Below the pieces are notes generated by a model that saw only the letters and a program-made list of their open reading frames with translations, was not told the DNA's origin and made no database searches. Positions 51,021-57,494 of a DNA stretch of 57,494 nucleotides are shown here, piece by piece. The stretch spans positions 1 through 57,494 of the forward strand of contig NZ_JAAKEC010000018.1 of the NCBI RefSeq assembly GCF_011038975.1. The letters are read 5' to 3'. Position 1 is the stretch's first letter; every line of letters starts with the position of its first letter. The position numbers and the translations under genes were made by a program. The DNA is from Adlercreutzia sp. ZJ176 (GTDB lineage Bacteria; Actinomycetota; Coriobacteriia; Coriobacteriales; Eggerthellaceae).

Positions 51021-51056
51021 CTATGTCACAAAAATGATATAGTATTTGTGACATAG
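51021..51056 (+). promoter_or_regulatory. AbiE operon operator-promoter
   Basis: A perfect 12-bp inverted repeat, CTATGTCACAAA (51021-51032) and TTTGTGACATAG (51045-51056), encloses a -10-like TATAGT (51038-51043). AbiEi antitoxins of known systems bind inverted repeats over their own promoter, so this is the expected autoregulatory site. Confidence 0.8.
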
Positions 51057-51069
51057 AAAGGATTACGGA

Positions 51070-51675
51070 GTGCGCGAGCGAAGAACAATAGCGGAAATAC
51101 TTTACGAAGCAGAGCCAGGAGAGGTTTTTGTGCCAGCCGATTTTATTGAGGCGGGATCAGCAGATGCTGTCCGTAAGGCGCTGTCTCGAATGGTGGAGAC
51201 TGGTGAGTTGGAACGGCCCATACGTGGGCTTTATCGTAAGCCGCGGCGGAGCGTGTTTTTGGATGAGGCGGTACCGGCGAGTCCAGATGAGATAGCGGAG
51301 ACCCTTGCTCGGAAGTTCGGGTGGCATATTGCTCCGTATGGGGATACGGCTCTTAATCGACTAGGCGTTGATTCTCAAGTACCTTCGATTATGCGCTATG
51401 TGAGCGACGGGCCGTATCGGACTTATCAGTACGGTCCTTATACGATTGAGTTTCGGCATGCAGCAAATCGCGACCTTTCGAGATTGAATCCGATTTCCGC
51501 TACCGTGGTACAGGCGTTGAAGGCGCTTGGCAAAAACGGCGTGACGAAGGACAAGCTCGACATCATCTCGTCCCGGCTTGACGATTCTCAGATGGAAAAG
51601 CTTGAGTACGAGACTCGTAACGCCACGGCATGGGTGCGGGAGGCAGTAAAGGATATGAAGAAAAGGAGGGAGTAG
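51070..51675 (+). CDS. AbiEi-like antitoxin, type IV TA system
   Basis: A 201-residue protein with an N-terminal winged helix (AGSADAVRKALSRMVETGEL, IRGLYRKP) and a C-terminal domain with NPISATVVQALKALGKNG. The layout of DNA-binding start and helical C-terminus is that of AbiEi/DUF6088 antitoxins. It starts at GTG. It should repress its own operon and counter the toxin without direct binding, as in other AbiE systems. The toxin gene begins 1 bp after its stop. Confidence 0.85.
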   Translation: MRERRTIAEILYEAEPGEVFVPADFIEAGSADAVRKALSRMVETGELERPIRGLYRKPRRSVFLDEAVPASPDEIAETLARKFGWHIAPYGDTALNRLGVDSQVPSIMRYVSDGPYRTYQYGPYTIEFRHAANRDLSRLNPISATVVQALKALGKNGVTKDKLDIISSRLDDSQMEKLEYETRNATAWVREAVKDMKKRRE

Positions 51676-51676
51676 C

Positions 51677-52687
51677 ATGCGTGAGTTTGCGGTATTGCCG
51701 CAGCAGGATCGTGCGGATGCGCTAATCATAGCTGCGCGAAAGAAAGGAATGCACCCTGCCATTGTCGAGAAGGATTTCTGGGTTTGCTGGACTCTCGATT
51801 ACCTGTTCGGGAAGTCTGCATACAAGGACTCGTTCGCTTTCAAAGGTGGCACGAGCCTGTCAAAGGGCTTTAACCTCATCGAGCGCTTTTCGGAAGACAT
51901 TGACCTGATTTTTGATTGGAGACTTCTTGGGTATGGAGCTGAAGAGCCTTGGGAGAAAAGGAGCAACACCAAGCAGGATGCGTTCATAAAGCAGATTAAC
52001 GAGGATGCCGCATCGTTTCTGCGCGAAAAGTTGATGCTCGAAATGCAGACGTACCTTGAGGAGCAAAATATCGCCAACTCTACGCTGAGGATCGACGAAG
52101 AAGATTCTCAAACGCTCAGATTCTTTTACCCCCAGTCCTTTTCTGATGATTCCATTCTGCAGGAGATAAGGCTGGAGACGGGCGCTCTCGCAGCATGGAC
52201 GCCCACGACAGTGGCACGTATCAGCCCTTATATTGCCCAAGAGTTCCCGGAAGCTTTTGCGCAGTCAGAAACATCCGTGCGTACGGTATCTCCCGAGAGG
52301 ACGTTCTGGGAAAAGGCGACTATCTTGCACAAGGAGGCATTCCGCACAAACGGCAGGTTCCCTTCCAGGTATTCCCGTCACTACTACGACCTCTACAGGC
52401 TGGCGCATTCCAATGTCAAAGAGAGGGCGCTAAGTGATACGGGTCTCCTTAAGAGCGTAGTTGATTTCAAGATGACGTTTTGGCGGTCGAACGCCGCTCG
52501 ATATGATCTATGCGCTCCTGGAACGTTGAGGCTTGTACCTCCGGAAATTGCCATGCCTCTGGTTGAGCAAGACTATGCATCCATGCAAAACATGATATTT
52601 GGCAGTGCTCCTGATTTCAGTGAACTGATGTCGGGCATTTCGGAGCTTGAATCAGAGATCAATGACCTTGCGTCTGCAGAGGATTAG
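51677..52687 (+). CDS. AbiEii-like nucleotidyltransferase toxin
   Basis: A 336-residue protein of the DUF1814/AbiEii family. The nucleotidyltransferase core is complete: KGGTSLSK (Gly57-Lys63), FSEDIDLIF with Asp74 and Asp76, and the later RTFWEKATIL and SRYSRHYYDLYRL motifs. Family members transfer nucleotides to tRNA or other targets and stop growth, giving abortive infection. AAGGAGGG precedes the ATG. Both genes are intact, so a working anti-phage or maintenance module is likely. Confidence 0.9.
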   Translation: MREFAVLPQQDRADALIIAARKKGMHPAIVEKDFWVCWTLDYLFGKSAYKDSFAFKGGTSLSKGFNLIERFSEDIDLIFDWRLLGYGAEEPWEKRSNTKQDAFIKQINEDAASFLREKLMLEMQTYLEEQNIANSTLRIDEEDSQTLRFFYPQSFSDDSILQEIRLETGALAAWTPTTVARISPYIAQEFPEAFAQSETSVRTVSPERTFWEKATILHKEAFRTNGRFPSRYSRHYYDLYRLAHSNVKERALSDTGLLKSVVDFKMTFWRSNAARYDLCAPGTLRLVPPEIAMPLVEQDYASMQNMIFGSAPDFSELMSGISELESEINDLASAED

Positions 52688-52832
52688 TTTTATGCGTATA
52701 TCCGATGCCGATGTTAATTCCTAAGCGCTGTTTCGCAATGTATTGAGCGGTATGGAGTTAATCCTTGAGCACGGGTACGTCAATTCCTGGGCACTCTCAT
52801 GATCATCCTGCATGGTAAAGACGACCGTGCTC

Positions 52833-52910
52833 GAGGCCGTACACGTGGGACGCCTCGTGCGCATTGCGCCGAAGAGCTACGAGGACCTGCTCGCAAGGCG
52901 CGGCGCCTGA
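52833..52910 (+). pseudogene. 3' fragment of a second excisionase gene
   Basis: Encodes EAVHVGRLVRIAPKSYEDLL then ARRGA and stop, almost the same residues as the end of the gene at 49966. The helix-turn-helix part is missing; the preceding sequence is unrelated. Most changes relative to copy A are at third codon positions, so copy B was probably once under selection and is not a fresh duplicate. Confidence 0.75.
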
Positions 52911-53000
52911 GGGTGCGAAGGGGCCTGCGAAAGCGTGCAGCCCTCATTTTCTCGAAGAATCACCAGGTCAGACCAGCGGTGCCAATTTGGCACCGTAATT
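52833..53000 (+). repeat. Direct repeat copy B flanking the AbiE island
   Basis: Counterpart of 50131-50300. It contains a complete 17-bp palindrome GGTGCCAATTTGGCACC at 52978-52994, where copy A has one mismatch. Confidence 0.8.
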
Positions 53001-53240
53001 TCGAAGTCATTAGGATCTTCTGCTAATCGCTCGCATAAACTCAACCTGGACTCACTACCTCACGTTTTCATCTACATAGCACTCGCGCTTCTCTTATGTG
53101 AGGCGATTGTATAATTCGACTACCTCAAGATACAGTTGTGTCCGTGGGACATCGATTGTTCGTGCAGGTATTATCCGGTAGCTTGAGGTAGGGCAAAAGA
53201 CGCTGCTCGTCTGATGAACACTCCGATTGAAGGATTATCA
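53001..53240 (+). promoter_or_regulatory. Leader with TATAAT box and 10-bp inverted repeat
   Basis: TATAAT lies at 53110-53115. CTACCTCAAG (53120-53129) pairs with CTTGAGGTAG (53182-53191), and TGTCC-GTG-GGACA lies between them near 53139-53151. ACTACCTCA occurs once more at 53054. The RNA could fold into a nested hairpin in front of the next gene. Confidence 0.45.
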
Positions 53241-54029
53241 GTGGCAAAATACGAAATGCTGACACTTATCATTTCCTGTATCGCGATCATTACCTCTATT
53301 GCGATTCCCTTGGCTGGCCATATCTACAGAAAGCTACAGAAGCCAAAGCTCGATATCTACGAGTTCGAGCATCAGCCATTGACGGTTATGTATTCGACAT
53401 TGGGCAATCGCATAAGGTTCAATTTCTCGATACTATGCCAAAACGCCCCATGCGTAGTCCGGAGCATAGAGGCAGAGGTTTTTCATGAGGCTAGTGGCGA
53501 GCTTATGAGGATGCGATGGGTCATCATGGAGCCCGTTCGTTCGGACTGGGCAAACGGCATGGGAAGCATTATCAACCTCAATAGCATGACCCCTGCTCAT
53601 CCATTGCTGATAGACGCTAATGCTCTAGTTCCGCTCTCTGTCCATTTTGAGCCTCTCGATAATTCAGCGTTCCACGATGCCTATAACCGCAGGCTAGCTT
53701 TGGGCGATGTCGAACTGCCCGAAACCCTAGAAAAGCAGAGACCAAGCGATCGGTTCGATGGGCTTCCGCATGCTGGCGGTATTGATGCCCTGATGCGACA
53801 GCTAAAGGAGTTGTGCTTTTGGGATCACGGACGTTATAGATTACGCGTAAGGTTGATCTATGATGCAAACAAATCACACGAAAAGGACTTCTACTTCGAT
53901 CTAGCCGCTGAGGAATCGGATCAGCTTCGCTCCAATGCGAAGAAGCTGCTTCTTTGCGAAGTATGCCCCAGGAGCTCCAATCCCGTGGTGGCGCAGTGCA
54001 TTTCGATTGCAAAGGATGTCGAGAAGTAG
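53241..54029 (+). CDS. Membrane-anchored protein of unknown function
   Basis: A 262-residue protein with one N-terminal membrane helix (LTLIISCIAIITSIAIPLAG) followed by a basic stretch and a soluble, mainly beta domain, for example RIRFNFSILCQNAPCVVRSI. Near the end are two Cys (LLCEVCPR). GAAGGA lies 7 bp before the GTG at 53241; an ATG 9 codons earlier (53214) has no such site. No family recognised. Codon use is less GC-rich than in the core genes and it neighbours the AbiE island, so accessory origin is likely. Confidence 0.65.
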   Translation: MAKYEMLTLIISCIAIITSIAIPLAGHIYRKLQKPKLDIYEFEHQPLTVMYSTLGNRIRFNFSILCQNAPCVVRSIEAEVFHEASGELMRMRWVIMEPVRSDWANGMGSIINLNSMTPAHPLLIDANALVPLSVHFEPLDNSAFHDAYNRRLALGDVELPETLEKQRPSDRFDGLPHAGGIDALMRQLKELCFWDHGRYRLRVRLIYDANKSHEKDFYFDLAAEESDQLRSNAKKLLLCEVCPRSSNPVVAQCISIAKDVEK

Positions 54030-54879
54030 AGTGAGGCAAGATATTTGCGCTCAAATAACCTCAATCGATCTCGTTGGCGCCACGTCTTTCATGCAGCTGT
54101 CGGTGCCGCGGGTAAGCTTCTCCGATGACATACCTGCATTGCTTGCAGGGGCGAACTCAATCTGAACTCACTTTGAACTCAGCGTTTCTCGTTTGAGCTG
54201 GTCGTCGTTTTACTCCGCTATGCGGAATTTACTCCTTAGCTATTCCAGGAGAGTTAATCTTCGGGAAATAGGAGCCCTCCTTCTGAGCCGTGAACTCAGA
54301 TAGCGGGAAGACATAGTAAAAATACCAGCTCAGAGAACTGGTATTGATGCTTGGAATTTATTCCGGTGTCGTGCCGTCTTGCTAGCTGATCTGGGTGAGT
54401 TCAAAACGATACTGTAACATCTGAACACGCATAGGAATGAGCGATACGAGATAGACGAAGTAATACGCATAGCACGGAAATCAAACGTTGCGACGATCGA
54501 ATGGGAATGAAATTCCCAGGCCAGAACCGCAATCCACCATCGTTGACTCCTAGTGAACACAAGTGAACATGGGTGAGCATAGGGCATGAAAGCTATCTGC
54601 AACTTGAAGGAGTAAAACGCCTTGAGAACCCTCCGAATCACGCCGATACGGAGAGTTTCTTCATGCTCTCTCACCAGGGGAAATGATTCGTTTTATCCTA
54701 AAAAGGTGTTAGCGGTTCGTGTCGGTTGTCCACCCATGCGCACCCATGCACAACCATGTTGGGCGATGCAAGCCACCCTCGACTATCCCTTTTGGCGATT
54801 TCGGCCGCCTTGCCCGGATTTGTAATCACTTTGTAATCACCCCCGGTTCCTTTGGGTGGCTTGCAGAGGAAAGCCCTGC
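54030..54879. other. Non-coding stretch with helically phased short repeats
   Basis: No convincing gene. Tandem groups: GAACTCA three times at 11-bp steps (54153, 54164, 54175), GTGAAC/GTGAGC three times at 10-bp steps (54553-54580), CACCCATG-like three times at 10-bp steps (54732-54758), TTTGTAATCAC twice in tandem (54819-54840). GTTTTACTCC (54207-54216) and its inverse (54609-54618) face each other. The pattern suits arm-type integrase sites or an old origin. Confidence 0.5.
54316..54345 (-). terminator. Hairpin terminator without a matching gene
   Basis: AATACCAG (54321-54328) and CTGGTATT (54338-54345), followed on the minus strand by TTTTAC. The upstream gene it once ended is not recognisable. 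Confidence 0.6.
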
Positions 54880-55530
54880 TCAGCGTTGGGGGATAAATGA
54901 TGCGCCGCAACTTGCAGAATAAGACCGACCTGGATGGGCTCGGAGCGGAATGATGAGCAGTTCCGAGGGTGTTTTTACTCCAAAAACGGCTTGCTCTTGG
55001 CATGACGAGTCGCCGCTCTTTCCCTTCGTGTGCTCGCGTATCCCGCAGTTTTCGGCGTCATGGCTGCGCATGCCCTCGGCCTTCGCCGCCTCGCAGATGT
55101 CGCAAACGTCTTGGACGCGCTTGAGAAGCTCGAAGAGAGCGGTATTCCGTTCGAGTTCTGCAGGGTCGGCGAGAGTTGGGATGACATAGAGTTCAGAACG
55201 GTCGGCGGCTACGATGAACTCACGATGCACGTCGAGCCTTCCGTTGGCATCGATGTTTTCTGATTGCGCGGCGTGCATCTTCGGAGCCTTCTTGTTGGAG
55301 CGGTCCAGCGCCAGCGACATGCTCCCGTCTTCTTCGAGCCGCGGGCGCAACCCGAACGCCTCGTCGATCCTGAACAGGTATTCGAGCGCCTCCCTGCCAG
55401 ATGCCACGGTGATGCCCATGAAGGCCTCGGGGGCCATGTCCAGGGCATCGGCGATCTTCCCTATGTGAGTCTCGCTGGGCGCTCTGTTCCCCAGCTCGTA
55501 GTTCCTTATCGCAGAGTCCGTTTGCTGCAA
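54880..55530 (-). pseudogene. XRE-family regulator lacking its N-terminal part
   Basis: From about 55521 downwards the frame reads TDSAIRNYELGNRAPSETHI, the second half of an XRE helix-turn-helix, followed by a long regulator body (ALEYLFRIDEAFGLRPRLEE). The first two helices and a start are missing; upstream in this frame the text is Arg/Ser-rich and unlike the family. The end is uncertain. It was probably truncated where the integrase leader (55530-55608) joins. Confidence 0.6.
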
Positions 55531-55608
55531 GCTGCACCGGAAGGGTGAGCAACGACTTCTTCGAGGAGAGGTTCTTCGGAGGCTCACCGACGAGAGAGGA
55601 GACTGGCA

Positions 55609-55866
55609 ATGACCGTTAGGGAAATGCCCAACGGCACATTCACCGTGCAGTTCAGATGCAAGGACAAGGAAGGAAACGAGCAGCACAAGTTCCGCCGCGG
55701 ATTCGAGACTGTGGAAGCTGCGGCAGCCTGGGAGGCCGACTACAAGGCGACCAGGGGACAGTCGATGGCGATGACCTTCTCGTCCTTCCTGTATATCTAC
55801 CACGAAGATCTCGGGCCTCGCATCTGCGAGACTTGCCGGGGGATAGCCCCCGGCGCTTGGAAGTAG
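55609..55866 (+). pseudogene. N-terminal stub of a tyrosine integrase
   Basis: 85 codons opening MTVREMPNGTFTVQFRCKDK with the arm-binding domain of phage-type integrases, then the beginning of the core-binding domain (FSSFLYIYHEDLGPRI). After that the text breaks off and the hairpin GCCGGGGG-ATAG-CCCCCGGC (55835-55854) and a stop follow. All catalytic parts are missing. GAGAGGAGACTGGCA precedes the ATG. Confidence 0.75.
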
Positions 55867-55956
55867 CGACGAATCGCCACCGATGGATTTATACCACGAA
55901 GCGCTCCGTCTTGAAACAAGTGGTCGGACAGAGGCCGACAGAATCGCCTCCCTGGG

Positions 55957-57249
55957 CTACGGCGCAAGCGCCGTTACGGGTATCACGTACGCTCCCGCCT
56001 CTTTGTCGTAACGCGCCACCTCGCCGGCGCCCGTCAGCACGGCGAGGAACTCCGGGCTCGGATTTCGGGCAGCTGGGTTCAAGGAGACCTTCCTCTTCAG
56101 CCTCAGCAGCGCATCGATGCCGGCATCGACCCCAGCCTCCCCGAGCTTGACCTCGAACGCCGCCCACCTGCCGTCGCGAAGCTCGATGACGGCGTCCACC
56201 TCGAGCCCGTCGGAGTCGCGATAGTAATGGAGAGCGTCGCGCGGGGCCTCGGGCAATAGGGAGGCGTACGCGGAGAGGTCATGCATGCACAGGGACTCGA
56301 ACAGGATGCCGAACAGCTGGCCGTCTTCCAATAGCCGCGTGTCGTTCGTGCGCAGGAGGTTGGCTGCCAGCGACGGGTCGGAGAAGTACCGCTTGGGCTT
56401 CACCCTCAAGCGGCTCTTGGAGCGGATCGGGGCATCCCATCCCCTTATGGGACGTATTAGGTACAGGCGCTCGAAAGCGGTGATGTATTCCGAGACCGCG
56501 TTCTTCATGGCATCCGTCGGCCTTTCGGAGAACACGTCCTCTGCGATGGTCTCCAGCTTGGCGGACGTGCCCACGTTCCTGGCCAGCGAGAGGGCGACCC
56601 TTCGTGCGATCTGACCGCCCAGCCCCCTCTTCGGGATGTTCACATCGAAGACGGCGTCGAAGTACGAGTCGATATAGGCGGTCGCGGCTCTCTTGCTCTT
56701 TCCCTGAAGTGCCGGCCAGCCGCCGCGGCAGATTATCGATGCGAGCTCGGGAAGCTTCTGCTGGACGAGCTGCGGTTCGAACCGCCCCTCGAACAAGCCC
56801 GAAAGCGACACCTTGCCCGAAGACTCGCCGGTCTCCGCAAGCGTCATCGTGCTCATCGGCACTCTCAGGATGCGACCTGCGCCGCTATGGGCGACGGCGT
56901 CCCGCTTTAGTGACGATGATCCCGTCAAGATGAACAGGCCCGCTTCGCCCCCTGAGTCGTCCACGAAGTTGCGGACGGCATCCCACACGGACGGGACGTC
57001 CTGCCACTCATCGATGACGTGCGGCCTGTCGCCCAGCAAGGCGATCGACGGGTCCGCTTCTGCGACCCTTCGCACGTCTGGCTCAGCTAGTCGCGTGACG
57101 CTTCGCCCGAACGAGAGGGAGGTCCACGTCTTCCCGCACCACATGGGCCCGTAGACCTCCACCGCCCCGAAATCGTCCAGCGCACGCGACAGCAACCTGT
57201 CGACCAGCCTGGGCATGTACTTCTTGGGCTTGAGGCTTCCCTGTTCCAT
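55957..57249 (-). CDS. AAA_14 / DUF4143 ATPase
   Basis: A 430-residue protein of the AAA_14-DUF4143 type. Walker A GPMWCGKT is at residues 34-41, Walker B HVIDEWQ with Asp80-Glu81. The C-terminal DUF4143 part includes LEVDAVIELRDGRWAAFEVK, a PD-(D/E)XK-like core with E-x-D and E-x-K. Family members are common in gut bacteria, often several per genome, with no settled function; nuclease or TA-like roles are proposed. The length is normal and the gene intact. Confidence 0.88.
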   Translation of the reverse strand: MEQGSLKPKKYMPRLVDRLLSRALDDFGAVEVYGPMWCGKTWTSLSFGRSVTRLAEPDVRRVAEADPSIALLGDRPHVIDEWQDVPSVWDAVRNFVDDSGGEAGLFILTGSSSLKRDAVAHSGAGRILRVPMSTMTLAETGESSGKVSLSGLFEGRFEPQLVQQKLPELASIICRGGWPALQGKSKRAATAYIDSYFDAVFDVNIPKRGLGGQIARRVALSLARNVGTSAKLETIAEDVFSERPTDAMKNAVSEYITAFERLYLIRPIRGWDAPIRSKSRLRVKPKRYFSDPSLAANLLRTNDTRLLEDGQLFGILFESLCMHDLSAYASLLPEAPRDALHYYRDSDGLEVDAVIELRDGRWAAFEVKLGEAGVDAGIDALLRLKRKVSLNPAARNPSPEFLAVLTGAGEVARYDKEAGAYVIPVTALAP

Positions 57250-57268
57250 GCGTCGCGCTCCATCTGCG

Positions 57269-57293
57269 GTAATGACATTACAAAGCCATTATA
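57269..57293 (-). promoter_or_regulatory. Promoter of the AAA_14 gene with 13-bp palindrome
   Basis: TATAAT on the minus strand at 57288-57293. Downstream of it GTAATGACATTAC (57269-57281) is a perfect 13-bp palindrome placed at the expected transcription start, so a repressor may bind here. Confidence 0.5.
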
Positions 57294-57494
57294 GCTTTCA
57301 GAGGATTTGCGGAATAGTTTTTAGAGGCGACTTTGTATAGATTTTAGAGAAAAGCGTTGATTGGTTGATTGTCATCTTTAATGCCAAACACCAGGCATTA
57401 GGTCTGTCAGTGTCGCAGAATGCGGGCACATCCGATGTCATAACATAGTCCCATGTGCCTTCTCGCCATGCGAGACAGGAGGCAATCATGGGAA
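57294..57494 (+). other. Intergenic end of window with the first codons of a further gene
   Basis: AATGCC/GGCATT form a small hairpin at 57380-57399. At the very end AGGAGG (57477-57482) is followed by ATGGGA (57489-57494), almost certainly the start of a plus-strand gene whose body lies outside the window. Confidence 0.55.

Noticed and set aside
54330-54674. A 114-codon minus-strand frame
   Set aside because: It begins without ribosome-binding site, reads through repeat groups and a terminator hairpin, and has no family-like text.

Overview
The window looks like a high-GC actinobacterium of the class Coriobacteriia, most likely a gut Eggerthellaceae relative. This is inferred from base composition, gene style and the type of prophage; no database search was possible. 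It opens in the 3' part of a 5S rRNA gene. Host genes follow to about 14.2 kb: a HEAT-repeat protein, NAD-type isocitrate dehydrogenase plus aconitase, a large membrane protein of unknown function, rplJ-rplL behind an L10-type leader with attenuator, tcdA, a divergent metal-efflux operon (ArsR regulator, free-standing HMA protein, P-type ATPase), and guaA.

From 14,241 to 48,668 lies a complete-looking siphovirus prophage of about 34.4 kb inserted in the last codons of guaA. A 14-bp core (ATCGAGTGGGAATA) is repeated exactly at both ends. Most phage genes are on the minus strand, read from right to left: early genes and a nuclease-like zinc-ribbon protein, a late activator of sigma-region-4 type, a ParB/DNA-methyltransferase fusion, HNH endonuclease, terminase, portal, scaffold, capsid, connectors, tail tube, tape measure, baseplate, several adhesion or fibre proteins (ricin lectin, YadA-like, collagen-like, leucine-rich), amidase and holin. 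The integrase sits at the right end on the plus strand. A regulatory pair (XRE and ribbon-helix-helix) and a PD-(D/E)XK-like protein sit at the left end. Three promoters, those of integrase, XRE and RHH genes, carry the same palindrome exactly between their -35 and -10 boxes. This suggests one lysogeny circuit linking both ends of the prophage.

From 48.7 kb to the end is an accessory host region: a transposase remnant, an SRAP (HMCES-like) DNA-repair protein, a small excisionase-like protein, and an AbiE-type toxin-antitoxin pair lying between two imperfect 170-bp direct repeats that contain the 3' end of the excisionase gene. A membrane-anchored protein of unknown function follows, then a long non-coding stretch with helically phased short repeats, a broken XRE regulator, the N-terminal stub of another integrase, and an AAA_14/DUF4143 ATPase. 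This part reads as the worn remains of one or more older integrative elements.

The strongest leads are the shared operator architecture, the repeat-flanked AbiE island, an iteron-like array in a prophage without recognisable replication genes, and the duplicated leader and duplicated acidic domain in the early region.
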